NCBI GenBank assembly: GCA_934792465.1
Contig: CAKVOK010000004.1
Span: 34,816 to 98,815, forward strand
Direction: 5' to 3'
Source of the DNA: an uncultured Clostridia bacterium
GTDB lineage: Bacteria; Bacillota; Clostridia; RUG12999
Length of the DNA stretch: 64,000 bases
Part shown: positions 17,284-25,562 of the stretch, in pieces
How the letters are laid out: every line of letters starts with the position of its first letter
How positions within the stretch are numbered: the stretch's first letter is position 1
The notes under the pieces: model-generated
The model's database searches: none
What the model was told of the DNA's origin: nothing
Seen by the model: only the letters and a program-made list of their open reading frames with translations
Position numbers and translations under genes: made by a program

Positions 17284-18663
17284 TTAGGACAAATCCTGAA
17301 CGTAAAGAACTTTTTCTTTCGGCTTCGGATTATATTTTCCTTCAAGGAATTTCTTTGCAACCTGCGGCAGAAGTGCGTAGCTTAATACGTCCTCTTCGCA
17401 CTTTGCAAAATCCTTTGCTTCTTCTGTCAAAGCTGCTATTTCCGGTTTCAGCGTATCTGCGAATCTGCACGTTATGAGCGGCTCATCGCCTATAGCCATT
17501 TTACGAACTTCTTCGTTTACCTCGCCCGGAAGTCTGCCGTATTCGCCTCTGAGCAAGCCTTTGGATTCTTTTGTGAATACCTTATAACGACCTCTCAAAA
17601 CGTTCATAACTGCCTGTGTGCCCACTATCTGGCTTGTAGGAGTTACGAGCGGCGGATATCCGAAATCTTTTCTTACAACAGGAACTTCGGCAAGCACTTC
17701 ATAATACTTATCCTCCGCATTAGCCTGTTTGAGCTGCGATATAAGATTTGAAAGCATTCCGCCCGGAACCTGATAAAGCAGTGTATTCGGGTCTACGTTC
17801 AGCACCTTCGGGTCGAGTATGCCCTGAGCCTTGAGCTTGTCGGCAACTTTTCTGAAATGAGCGGCAGCCTTGCTCAAATTTGCAAGGTCTATGCCCGTAT
17901 CTCTTTCCTGACCTTTCAAAGTCGCAACGAGAGCCTCTGTGGACGGGTTACTCGTTCCGTTTGCAAACGGTGAAAGTGCGCAGTCAACAATGTCAACACC
18001 TGCCTGTGCGGCCATTAAGTATGTCATATCTCCCGTACCCGTTGTATTATGAGTATGTAAATGTATCGGTACGCTTACGTTTTCTTTCAGCTTTTTAACA
18101 AGGCTGTACGCATTGTAAGGAAGCAGCAGGTTTGCCATATCCTTAATACAAATAACGTCAGCACCCATTTTTTCGAGTTCGCACGCCAGACGAACGAAAT
18201 ATTCCTCGTCGTGTACGGGGCTTGTTGTATAGCTGAGTGCCGCTTCGCAGATTCCGCCGTATTCTTTAACGTATTTTATAGCGGCTTCCAAGTTTCTCGT
18301 ATCGTTCAGCGCATCGAATATTCTTACAACGTCAATACCGTTTTCGATTGACTTTTTGCAGAACTGCTCAACAACATCGTCCGCATAAGGTCTGTATCCC
18401 AGTATGTTCTGACCTCTGAAAAGCATCTGAAGCTTTGTTTTCGGCATAGCTTTTTTGAGTGTGCGCAGTCTTTCCCACGGGTCTTCGTTCAAGAATCTCA
18501 TGCAAACGTCGAAAGTTGCGCCGCCCCAACATTCTATCGACCAATATCCCATATTATCGAGAATTTCGCAAGCCGGAAGCATATCTTCGATACGCATTCT
18601 CGTAGCTGCCTGCGACTGGTGTGCATCTCTTAATATTGTATCTGTAATATATAATTTTGACAT
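17284..18663 (-). CDS. oadA: Oxaloacetate decarboxylase, carboxyltransferase (alpha) subunit
   Basis: A 459-residue protein with the pyruvate carboxylase/OadA carboxyltransferase barrel. It shows TDTILRDAHQS at the N-terminus, RIFDALND and IKDMANLLLP in the core, and the metal-binding HTHNTTGTG. There is no C-terminal biotin domain; that function is encoded separately two genes upstream. The carboxyl group of oxaloacetate is transferred to biotin, releasing pyruvate. As last gene of an oadG-bccP-oadB-oadA transcript with membrane OadB, it belongs to a Na+ pump rather than to pyruvate carboxylase. GGAGGT precedes the ATG. Confidence 0.88.
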   Translation of the reverse strand: MSKLYITDTILRDAHQSQAATRMRIEDMLPACEILDNMGYWSIECWGGATFDVCMRFLNEDPWERLRTLKKAMPKTKLQMLFRGQNILGYRPYADDVVEQFCKKSIENGIDVVRIFDALNDTRNLEAAIKYVKEYGGICEAALSYTTSPVHDEEYFVRLACELEKMGADVICIKDMANLLLPYNAYSLVKKLKENVSVPIHLHTHNTTGTGDMTYLMAAQAGVDIVDCALSPFANGTSNPSTEALVATLKGQERDTGIDLANLSKAAAHFRKVADKLKAQGILDPKVLNVDPNTLLYQVPGGMLSNLISQLKQANAEDKYYEVLAEVPVVRKDFGYPPLVTPTSQIVGTQAVMNVLRGRYKVFTKESKGLLRGEYGRLPGEVNEEVRKMAIGDEPLITCRFADTLKPEIAALTEEAKDFAKCEEDVLSYALLPQVAKKFLEGKYNPKPKEKVLYVQDLS

Positions 18664-18678
18664 ATTGTCCTACCTCCA

Positions 18679-19914
18679 TTAATGTAACATAGCAAGCAGT
18701 ACGCCGGCTGCTATAGCCGAACCTATAACACCTGCAACGTTAGGACCCATAGCGTGCATAAGCAGGAAGTTTTTCGGATTTTCTTTCTGACCGACAACCT
18801 GTGATACACGTGCCGCCATAGGAACAGCCGATACGCCGGCAGAACCGATAAGCGGATTGATTTTGTTCTTCAGGAACAGATTCATGAATTTAGCAAGCAG
18901 TACGCCGCCGGCAGTACCCATACCAAACGCTACGATACCCATTGCAAGTATGCAAAGTGTAAGCGGCGAGAGGAATGTCGAAGCCGTTGCCGTTGCACCT
19001 ACGGAAATTCCGAGGAATACGGTTACTATATTCATCAGTTCGTTCTGAACCGTCTTTGAAAGTCTTTCGCATACGCCGGATTCTTTGAGCAGGTTTCCGA
19101 GCATCAAACTGCCTACGAGAGGAGCTGCGGACGGAACAAGCAGAGCAACAAAAACAGTAACAACTATCGGGAATACGATTTTCTCTGTTTTTGAAACCGG
19201 GCGAAGCTCTTTCATAACAATCATACGCTCTTTTTTCGTTGTGAGTGCTTTCATTATAGGAGGCTGAATTACGGGAACGAGCGCCATGTAGGAATATGCC
19301 GCAACGGCTATAGGTCCCAAGAAATTCGGAGCAAGCTTTGATGTAACGAATATTGCCGTAGGACCGTCCGCACCGCCTATGATACCAACGGAGCCGGCAA
19401 GATTAACAAGCGGAGTGCCGTCGAGCAGACCTTCAAGATTTGAAACTATAAAGGGGAATAATTCTCTTACGCCTATAAACGTCATGAATATTCCGAGCTG
19501 TGCGGCAGCACCGAGAAGCAAGCTTTTCGGGTTCGCTATCAGCGGACCGAAATCCGTCATTGCGCCTACGCCGACAAATATAAGACACGGATATATTCCG
19601 AGCTTAACGCCGAGATATAAAACATCTATAAGACCGGGCATAACGGTTGAGCCGTCCGCAAGCGGAATACCGGAACCGAACATTTCCCAGTGAACATGAC
19701 CGCCGGCAAAAAGCGCTTCGTGATACATATCTGCGCCTATGAGGTTCGTCAAAAGCATACCGAACGCTATAGGCAGAAGCAGCAGCGGTTCGAATTTTTT
19801 TACTATCGCAAGATAAAGCAGCAAGCAGGCAACAAGTATCATTATAAGCGCATTCGGAGAGCCTAATATCTGATAAAAGCCTGTCTGATGCCAAAAATTA
19901 ATTAATGCATCCAT
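18679..19914 (-). CDS. oadB: Na+-transporting carboxybiotin decarboxylase, beta subunit
   Basis: A 411-residue polytopic membrane protein of the OadB/GcdB/MmdB family. It has the conserved SVGIIGGADGPTAIF segment and a GNLLKESGV region, both hallmarks of the sodium-channel/decarboxylase subunit. It decarboxylates carboxybiotin and couples the energy to Na+ export. It lies 15 bases upstream of oadA and 15 bases after the biotin carrier gene. OadA-type specificity of the neighbouring carboxyltransferase points to oxaloacetate rather than malonyl-, glutaconyl- or methylmalonyl-CoA. Confidence 0.9.
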   Translation of the reverse strand: MDALINFWHQTGFYQILGSPNALIMILVACLLLYLAIVKKFEPLLLLPIAFGMLLTNLIGADMYHEALFAGGHVHWEMFGSGIPLADGSTVMPGLIDVLYLGVKLGIYPCLIFVGVGAMTDFGPLIANPKSLLLGAAAQLGIFMTFIGVRELFPFIVSNLEGLLDGTPLVNLAGSVGIIGGADGPTAIFVTSKLAPNFLGPIAVAAYSYMALVPVIQPPIMKALTTKKERMIVMKELRPVSKTEKIVFPIVVTVFVALLVPSAAPLVGSLMLGNLLKESGVCERLSKTVQNELMNIVTVFLGISVGATATASTFLSPLTLCILAMGIVAFGMGTAGGVLLAKFMNLFLKNKINPLIGSAGVSAVPMAARVSQVVGQKENPKNFLLMHAMGPNVAGVIGSAIAAGVLLAMLH

Positions 19915-19929
19915 CTTTTAAACCTCCGA

Positions 19930-20280
19930 TTACTTAATTGTGCAAAGCGGAGTTCCGTTTTCAACACTCTGACCGTTCTGAACATTTATGGAGGTTACCG
20001 TACCGTCGCAGCCTGCCATGATTTCGTTTTCCATTTTCATAGCTTCGAGGATCATAAGCACCTGACCTTTTTTAACTGCATCTCCGACTTTTACTTTAAC
20101 GTCGAGGATTGTTCCCGGCATAGGACAGCTTACAGCCTCGCCCTCGCCCGTTGCAGCCGGTGCCGGTGCGGGAGCTGCCGCAGGCTTTGCTGCCGGTGCT
20201 GCCTTGGCTTCTTCTTCGCTTATAAGCTCTATTGCTACCTTATACTCTGTTCCGTTTACGTTTACTTTGTAGTTTTTCAT
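19930..20280 (-). CDS. Biotin carboxyl carrier subunit
   Basis: A 116-residue protein. The N-terminal segment (1-27) leads into an alanine-proline linker (about 28-45), then a biotinyl domain with the biotin-accepting lysine in EAMKMEN. The flexible linker lets biotin shuttle between the carboxyltransferase and OadB. It is a separate protein here, whereas in many OadA proteins this domain is fused to the C-terminus. An AAGGAG site precedes the start. Confidence 0.9.
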   Translation of the reverse strand: MKNYKVNVNGTEYKVAIELISEEEAKAAPAAKPAAAPAPAPAATGEGEAVSCPMPGTILDVKVKVGDAVKKGQVLMILEAMKMENEIMAGCDGTVTSINVQNGQSVENGTPLCTIK

Positions 20281-20291
20281 TTCAATTCTCC

Positions 20292-20582
20292 TTACATTCT
20301 TGTTATTGATAAAATTCTTATCCCCGAAACATCTGTTCCGAGATTCTCTGCAATTGCTGCCGCAACTGCCGCTGTAAATTCACCCTTATTGGCAATAACT
20401 GTCGGCTGCGGAACAGCCGCAGCAGCGGGAGCTGCTTTTACAGGCTCATTTGGTTCGTTCTTTGCCAAAAGTTTAACAATCACACTCATAAGACCAAGAA
20501 TGATTACAATACAAATAAGACCTAAAAATACGATTCCCATACCCATTGCACAAACAAGACCGCTTGACGGTTCAATCGGCAT
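20292..20582 (-). CDS. oadG: Oxaloacetate decarboxylase gamma subunit
   Basis: A 96-residue protein with one N-terminal membrane helix (about 10-38), an alanine-proline-rich stretch and a short C-terminal domain ending near SGIRILSITRM: the OadG layout. OadG assembles the alpha and beta subunits at the membrane. It is the first gene of the operon, with AAAGGAGG before its ATG and a promoter about 70 bases upstream. Confidence 0.8.
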   Translation of the reverse strand: MPIEPSSGLVCAMGMGIVFLGLICIVIILGLMSVIVKLLAKNEPNEPVKAAPAAAAVPQPTVIANKGEFTAAVAAAIAENLGTDVSGIRILSITRM

Positions 20583-20649
20583 ATTTTTTCCTCCTTTCGG
20601 GACACCCTATGTATATAAATAAATTTTAAAACAAAATTTACCCAATATA

Positions 20650-20678
20650 ATTTTAGCACTAAATTTTTCATATAACAA
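20650..20678 (-). promoter_or_regulatory. Probable promoter of the oxaloacetate decarboxylase operon
   Basis: On the minus strand: TTGTTA (20673-20678), a 17-base spacer, TAAAAT (20650-20655). A duplicated GTTTCTTAACA word lies just upstream (about 20690-20712). Confidence 0.55.
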
Positions 20679-20919
20679 TATGCTTTCGGGTTTCTTAACA
20701 GTTTCTTAACACATTTTGTAGAAACCTGCCAAAGTGTGTTGTATTTTCACGGAATTTCAAGTCAAAAATACAATGTGATTTTTAAAAAATCCGCCGTTTG
20801 AGAAAGCATTGAAACTGCTGTACAAAAACATAAAAAGACAATATTACAAAAAATAAGTTGAACAAAGTTTAATCAATGTCCGTCGGGCGTAAAACAGGCG
20901 GTCTGTACATTCCGTCCCG

Positions 20920-20954
20920 AAAAAAGTGCGGCAAAATAAAACATTTTGCCACAC
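20920..20954 (-). terminator. Terminator downstream of the DeoR gene/microcompartment operon
   Basis: The arms GTGCGGCAAAAT (20926-20937) and ATTTTGCCACAC (20943-20954) pair with one mismatch. Read on the minus strand the stem is followed by a T-run (A-run at 20920-20925). Confidence 0.65.
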
Positions 20955-20971
20955 TCTCTTTAAGTGCTTTA

Positions 20972-21112
20972 TGCGGTCTGTGCATTTTTTTGCAGCACCG
21001 CTTTTCAATAAGGGGCTTTAGCCCCGTCATTCAACGTTTTCAGCGGGAGATTGTATCCCACCGCTGAAAAAAATTAAGCGGAACCCGCCGCCTACAGAGG
21101 CGGAGGACATCT
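20972..21112. repeat. Hairpin-rich intergenic repeat region
   Basis: The stretch 20583-21120 has no gene. Besides the promoter and terminator listed, it holds an 18-base word (20972-20989) found exactly at two other sites in the window (46430-46447 inverted, 55943-55960). It also holds a half-copy of the TTTTGCAGCACC hairpin arm, a TTTTCAGCGG/CCGCTGAAAA stem (21037-21070) and a CCGCC/GGCGG hairpin near 21080. It looks like accumulated repeat debris rather than a gene. Confidence 0.6.
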
Positions 21113-21120
21113 TAATTTAG

Positions 21121-21876
21121 TTATATTTCGTGTATTTCAATATTATACTCATTAAATTTTTCACGAAGCTCTTCCGAAAAATTCTTTTCGGCTATAACGT
21201 GGTTTATTTCCTCGAATTTTGCAAGCTTTGCAAGACCTATTCTACCGACCTTTGAACGGTCGAACATATAAAATTTCGATTTTGCATTCGCCACCATGCA
21301 CTGCTTTATAGCACATTCCTGTTCGTTGCTTTCCAAAATCCCGGCGTTTATGCTGATTCCCCTGCTGCTGAAAAACATTTTATTTACATAATAGTTTTCC
21401 TTGATGCAGTTCACAGCCTGGCTGCCGACCAAAGACTGGTTTCGGCTTACCAAACCGCCTATGGATATAACCTTTATATCCGGAACATCGGCAAGCTCAT
21501 TTAAGATTCTCAGCGAATTTGTAACGACGGTAACCTTTTTCATTTTTTTCAGTTCTCTCGCTATGAAAAAAGTTGTCGTGGAAGCGTCTAAAAAAACCGT
21601 ATCGCCCGGCAATATAAATCTAATCGCCGCACGTGCAAGCTTTTCCTTTATCGCCGTATTCGTCTGTTTACGTTTTTCGAGCGGCATTTCCTGATTGTCC
21701 ACGGGGATTGCTCCGCCGTGTGTTCTCATCAATGCGTCCTCTTTTTCAAGCTTTTCCAAATCACGGCGAATAGTTTCCTCCGTGACGGAAAGTGCCTTGC
21801 TCAGCCTGTTTACCGAAACCGAACCTTCTTCTCTAAGAACCTCTAATATATGTTTTTGCCGTTCAAGCGCAAACAT
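21121..21876 (-). CDS. DeoR-family transcriptional regulator
   Basis: A 251-residue protein. The N-terminal winged helix contains LSVTEETIRRDLEKLE followed by RTHGGA, the DeoR signature. The C-terminal sugar-phosphate-sensing DeoRC domain includes GDTVFLDASTTT and DRSKVGR. The ATG at 21876 is chosen because GGAGGTGA lies just before it; upstream in-frame ATG codons lack a site. It is the last gene of the microcompartment transcript, 32 bases after pduL, and is the likely local regulator. DeoR proteins usually respond to phosphorylated sugars, which would suit a fucose/rhamnose phosphate pathway; the ligand is inferred. Confidence 0.85.
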   Translation of the reverse strand: MFALERQKHILEVLREEGSVSVNRLSKALSVTEETIRRDLEKLEKEDALMRTHGGAIPVDNQEMPLEKRKQTNTAIKEKLARAAIRFILPGDTVFLDASTTTFFIARELKKMKKVTVVTNSLRILNELADVPDIKVISIGGLVSRNQSLVGSQAVNCIKENYYVNKMFFSSRGISINAGILESNEQECAIKQCMVANAKSKFYMFDRSKVGRIGLAKLAKFEEINHVIAEKNFSEELREKFNEYNIEIHEI

Positions 21877-21908
21877 CAGTTCACCTCCGTGAAAAAACAA
21901 CCGTTACG

Positions 21909-22541
21909 TTATTTTTTCCGTACAATTTTTACTCTGTCGCCGTTTCTGAGTCCCGCAGCATTTGCATCGTCTATATCTATATGCATTTCAGTGTTGAAAT
22001 CATCACGTACACGTATCTGCACGTCATAGAATTTCGTAGGTTTAGTACCTTCTGCGAGCACGTCTACGTAATCGCCGTCCGAAAGACCCTCTTTCGCCGC
22101 ATATTCCGGCGTGAGATGGATATGGCGGTTCGCTATGATTACGCCCTCTTTGAGGTAGATTGTACCCTTAGGACCTACCACAGCGATACGCTCCGAGCCT
22201 TTGACATCGCCCGACGGACGTACCGGCGGACTTATTTTCAGTATAAAAGTATCCGTTCTGGAAACCTCTACCTGTGTATTTTTTCTGACAGGTCCCAAAA
22301 CACGCACTTTCTCTATTGCTCTGAGCGACGGACCTACCAGCGTTACGGTTTCCTCCGCAGCGTATTCTCTGCCCATGAGAGATTTTTTCTTTGTAAGCTC
22401 ATATCCTTTTCCGAAGAGCTTTTCCAAATCTTCCTGCGACAAATGAATATGCCTTTGAGATACGCCTATCCTTATTCCGTCCGCTTTGTATTCGGCAATT
22501 GCCTTGGCAACGGCTTTTTCTATTTCCTTTGCGTCAAGCAT
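21909..22541 (-). CDS. pduL: Phosphate propanoyltransferase
   Basis: A 210-residue PduL. The duplicated zinc-binding barrel is shown by SQRHIHLS (about 28) and NRHIHLTPEYA (about 137). It swaps CoA for phosphate on propanoyl-CoA, giving propanoyl-phosphate for ATP formation and recycling CoA inside the compartment. The first 20 residues (KEIEKAVAKAIAEY) form a short amphipathic helix of the encapsulation-peptide type before the catalytic domain begins at IRIGVS. An AAGGAG site is present. Confidence 0.9.
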   Translation of the reverse strand: MLDAKEIEKAVAKAIAEYKADGIRIGVSQRHIHLSQEDLEKLFGKGYELTKKKSLMGREYAAEETVTLVGPSLRAIEKVRVLGPVRKNTQVEVSRTDTFILKISPPVRPSGDVKGSERIAVVGPKGTIYLKEGVIIANRHIHLTPEYAAKEGLSDGDYVDVLAEGTKPTKFYDVQIRVRDDFNTEMHIDIDDANAAGLRNGDRVKIVRKK

Positions 22542-22642
22542 TGTTTACTCTCCTTTTTATCAGGCATTATTGTAAAATATTATTTAATGTATAACTAATT
22601 CGGGCGGATAATATCCGCACATATGAATTTTACAATCACCTA

Positions 22643-22927
22643 TTATTTAAGTGTAGGAAGAATTTTTTCAACATCGCCGTGAGGACGGGGTATTACGTGT
22701 ACTGCGATTATTTCGCCGAGCTTTTCGGCAGCTGCCTGACCGGCTTCGGTTGCAGATTTAACGGCGCCTACATCGCCTCTTATCATTACGGATACGAGTC
22801 CCGAACCTATTTTCTCCGTTCCTATCAATACTACGTTAGCTGCTTTTACCATTGCGTCCGCTGCTTCGATTGCCGCAACAAGACCTCTTGTTTCTATCAT
22901 TCCGAGTGCTTCCTGTGCCATTTTCAT
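22643..22927 (-). CDS. BMC-H hexameric shell protein (third copy)
   Basis: A 94-residue PduA/PduJ-type single BMC domain (LGMIETRGLVAAIEAADAM at the start, VHVIPRPHGDVE near the end). It differs from the 27.2 kb copy at only three of 92 shared residues, indicating recent duplication or gene conversion. Two in-frame ATG codons six bases apart could serve as start. It forms facet hexamers with a small central pore. Confidence 0.93.
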   Translation of the reverse strand: MKMAQEALGMIETRGLVAAIEAADAMVKAANVVLIGTEKIGSGLVSVMIRGDVGAVKSATEAGQAAAEKLGEIIAVHVIPRPHGDVEKILPTLK

Positions 22928-22943
22928 TCAATCCTTTCATTAA

Positions 22944-23585
22944 TTATTTTATGTCAAAATCAAAGAACTTTGCGACCTCGCCGTGGAGATTCGGTATTGC
23001 TTCGCAGCCGTATACCGTACCCAATACCGAAGCCTTTTCTTTGCCTGTTTCCAGTGCGGATTTAACCGCCGATATATTCCCCGTTACAACGAGTGTAACG
23101 AGCCTACCGCCGAGCCTTTTCTCCGTATGTACAAGACGTACATCTGCCGCTTTGAGCATGGAATCAAGTCCCTCAATCGCAGCGACAAGACCCTGCACTT
23201 CCAGCAAGCCTATGGATTTTGGCGGCTGTTCCTCATATTCCGCACCGAGGAACGATTTCGGCAGTTTTTTATTATATTTATCCTTGTTGATGTCGAGCCT
23301 GTATGCCATTTTATCAACATCTTCGCCGGGATTTGCTATTATATGAGATACAATGTATTTATTCAGCGATTTTGCGTAGTTTACGCCGGCTTCAACGGCA
23401 GCACGCACAGCCGATACATTGCCCTCAATCTTCACAATCATTATAAGCGGAGCCGGAGCAGACGGTGCAAACGGTCTGTTCCTGTCAAAGGCTATTACTT
23501 TTACATCAGCCGCTTTTGCACAGATGTCTGCCGCGCATACCGCTGTTGTAAAGCTGTAAACCTCTATCATGCCAAGTGCTTTCAT
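22944..23585 (-). CDS. BMC-T tandem-domain shell protein
   Basis: A 213-residue protein with two BMC domains: residues about 1-95 (LGMIEVYSFTTAVCAADICAKAA) and about 122-210 (SIGLLEVQGLVAAIEGLDSMLKAA), joined by a charged linker with EYEEQPPKS. Tandem-domain proteins form pseudohexameric trimers, often with gated pores for larger metabolites or cofactors. No cluster-ligating cysteine like that of PduT is evident at a comparable site. It lies between the aldehyde dehydrogenase and a BMC-H gene, with an AGAGGAG site. Confidence 0.85.
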   Translation of the reverse strand: MKALGMIEVYSFTTAVCAADICAKAADVKVIAFDRNRPFAPSAPAPLIMIVKIEGNVSAVRAAVEAGVNYAKSLNKYIVSHIIANPGEDVDKMAYRLDINKDKYNKKLPKSFLGAEYEEQPPKSIGLLEVQGLVAAIEGLDSMLKAADVRLVHTEKRLGGRLVTLVVTGNISAVKSALETGKEKASVLGTVYGCEAIPNLHGEVAKFFDFDIK

Positions 23586-23600
23586 ACCTTTAACTCCTCT

Positions 23601-24986
23601 TTAAATAATGTGCATTGCGTCTACCATAACGCAGCGGCGCTGACGTGTGAACGAATGTGCCGCCGTCAAGCCCTCGCCGGTAGGTCCTGCGATTGTGAAT
23701 GTCGTATAGCCCTCGCCGCCTGCGCCTATTCCGGCATAAGACGGAGCGTTCTTAACAAAAATCGTAGTTTCCACCGCTTTGGCGAATTTCGTTATATTAT
23801 CTATATTCTTTGAATGAATATGTGCCGAATGTCTGTTGCCGTGTTCTGCCGCAACAGCTTTTTCAACCGCTTCGTCAATATCCTTGACTCTTACGATTGC
23901 AAGCACCGGCATCATCATTTCCGTCTGAACAAACGGATGCTCGTTTGCCGTTTCGCAAATTATAAGTCTGGGGTCTGCTTCGATGCCTATTGCCTTAAGG
24001 AAAAGACGTGCGTCTTTGCCTACCCAGTCTTTGTTTATCGACCATTTCCCGTTGTTTTCTTTCAGAATTATATTTTTGAGCTTTTCTGCCTGTTCCGCAT
24101 TTATGTAATATGCGCCGTTTTCTTTCATACCGGCTATCAGCTCGTCCGCTTTGTTTTCAAAAACAAAACATTCTTTTTCGGCTATGCACGGAAGATTGTT
24201 ATCAAAGCTTGCGCCGAGAACAATATCTCTCGCCGCTTTTTTGACATCTGCCGTATCATCAACGATTACCGGCGGATTTCCTGCGCCTGCGCCTATAGCC
24301 TTTTTGCCCGACGACAGCAAAGCTTTAACAACTCCGGGGCCGCCCGTAGCAACAAGCATACGAACTATAGGAGAAGCCATCATTTCGTCCGATGACGCTT
24401 TTGTCGGATTTTCAACCGTTACGACCAGATTTTCCGGACCGCCGGCTTCGAGAATCGCACGGTTTACCAAATCAACGGCGTAGTTAGCCGTTTTCTTTGC
24501 GTGCGGATGTGGATTGAACACAACTGCGTTTCCTCCGGCAATCATACCGATTGAATTGCAGATTACGGTTTCGCTCGGGTTCGTCGAAGGCGTTATGCTT
24601 CCGATAACTCCGAAAGGAGCCATCTCGATAAGCGTAAGACCTGCGTCACCGGTGAACACGTTTGCTTTCAAATCCTCCGTTCCCGGTGTTTTGTTTGCTA
24701 CCAGCTGATGTTTTATAACCTTATCTTCAACACGTCCCATGCCTGTTTCCTCAACGCCGAGGCGAGCGAGGTTTTCGGCTTCGTCAAGTGTGAATTCACG
24801 TATTTTTGAAATCATTTTTTCACGCTGCTCTATAGTATAGCTGCGGAATGTTTTATAAGCTGCGTTCACAGCCGCAAGTGCGTCCGACATATTGTCAAAA
24901 ACGCCGAGCTGTTTTTTCGGAGCTGACTGCATACTCTTCACAACCTGCTCCACGATTTTGCTTATTCTTTCTTCATCTATTGCCAA
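23601..24986 (-). CDS. pduP: CoA-acylating propionaldehyde dehydrogenase with N-terminal encapsulation helix
   Basis: A 461-residue aldehyde dehydrogenase of the PduP/EutE family. The catalytic Cys267 sits in NNLPCIAEKE. The start is set at the TTG at 24986 because AAAGGGGTG lies eight bases before it; a GTG 18 bases upstream lacks a site. Residues 1-20 (EERISKIVEQVVKSMQ) form an amphipathic helix followed by a linker (SAPKKQ), the standard layout of a shell-targeting peptide. It oxidises propionaldehyde to propionyl-CoA with NAD and feeds PduL. Confidence 0.9.
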   Translation of the reverse strand: MAIDEERISKIVEQVVKSMQSAPKKQLGVFDNMSDALAAVNAAYKTFRSYTIEQREKMISKIREFTLDEAENLARLGVEETGMGRVEDKVIKHQLVANKTPGTEDLKANVFTGDAGLTLIEMAPFGVIGSITPSTNPSETVICNSIGMIAGGNAVVFNPHPHAKKTANYAVDLVNRAILEAGGPENLVVTVENPTKASSDEMMASPIVRMLVATGGPGVVKALLSSGKKAIGAGAGNPPVIVDDTADVKKAARDIVLGASFDNNLPCIAEKECFVFENKADELIAGMKENGAYYINAEQAEKLKNIILKENNGKWSINKDWVGKDARLFLKAIGIEADPRLIICETANEHPFVQTEMMMPVLAIVRVKDIDEAVEKAVAAEHGNRHSAHIHSKNIDNITKFAKAVETTIFVKNAPSYAGIGAGGEGYTTFTIAGPTGEGLTAAHSFTRQRRCVMVDAMHII

Positions 24987-25007
24987 GTTTAGCACCCCTT
25001 TCACGGG

Positions 25008-25556
25008 TTATATAATACTTTTTATGAGTTTTCTGTCCGGACGGGGTATAACTGCGCTGTCAAGCAGCATTCCTTTATCTCCCGTGCCGATTTTTGCTTT
25101 ATCTATTGCCGCCTGAACCGCCGCAACCTCGCCCGTTATCATAACGTATGATTTTCCGCACATACCGTGTGCAAGACGAAGCTCAATCAAATCAACTATC
25201 GAAGTTTTTGCGCATACATCTGCGGCAACTATGGCCGAAGCCGCCGAAAACGTTTCGATAACGCCGAGTGCGTTCACGTCCTCGACAACACTTGTGCCGT
25301 ACATTGCAGGATAAATAGATTCGTGCGGATTACCGAGTACAAAGCTGTCTATAAGCTTTTTCGGGAATTTTACCTTGGAGGCTTCGACCGCTGCGTTTAC
25401 CGCACTCAAATCTCCGCTTATGATAACTATGTATTTACCCGGACAAACGACCTTTGCTTCAAGTATCTCGACTTCAGACGTTTTAACCATTATATCAGCC
25501 GCCTGCACGCCGATTGATACGGTTACATATTCAACCATTCCTATTGCGTTTGCCAT
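25008..25556 (-). CDS. pduT: PduT-like tandem BMC shell protein with cluster-binding cysteine
   Basis: A 182-residue protein with two BMC domains (starting AIGMVEYVTVSIG and ALGVIETFSAASA) and the C-terminal IPRPDRK tail. Cys38 lies in VCPGKY, the same position and context as Cys38 of Salmonella PduT, whose three copies per trimer bind a [4Fe-4S] cluster at the pore. It is seven bases downstream of the pduS-like gene, whose product is the known redox partner in the B12-dependent system. It probably passes electrons across the shell. Confidence 0.85.
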   Translation of the reverse strand: MANAIGMVEYVTVSIGVQAADIMVKTSEVEILEAKVVCPGKYIVIISGDLSAVNAAVEASKVKFPKKLIDSFVLGNPHESIYPAMYGTSVVEDVNALGVIETFSAASAIVAADVCAKTSIVDLIELRLAHGMCGKSYVMITGEVAAVQAAIDKAKIGTGDKGMLLDSAVIPRPDRKLIKSII

Positions 25557-25562
25557 TTTCTA

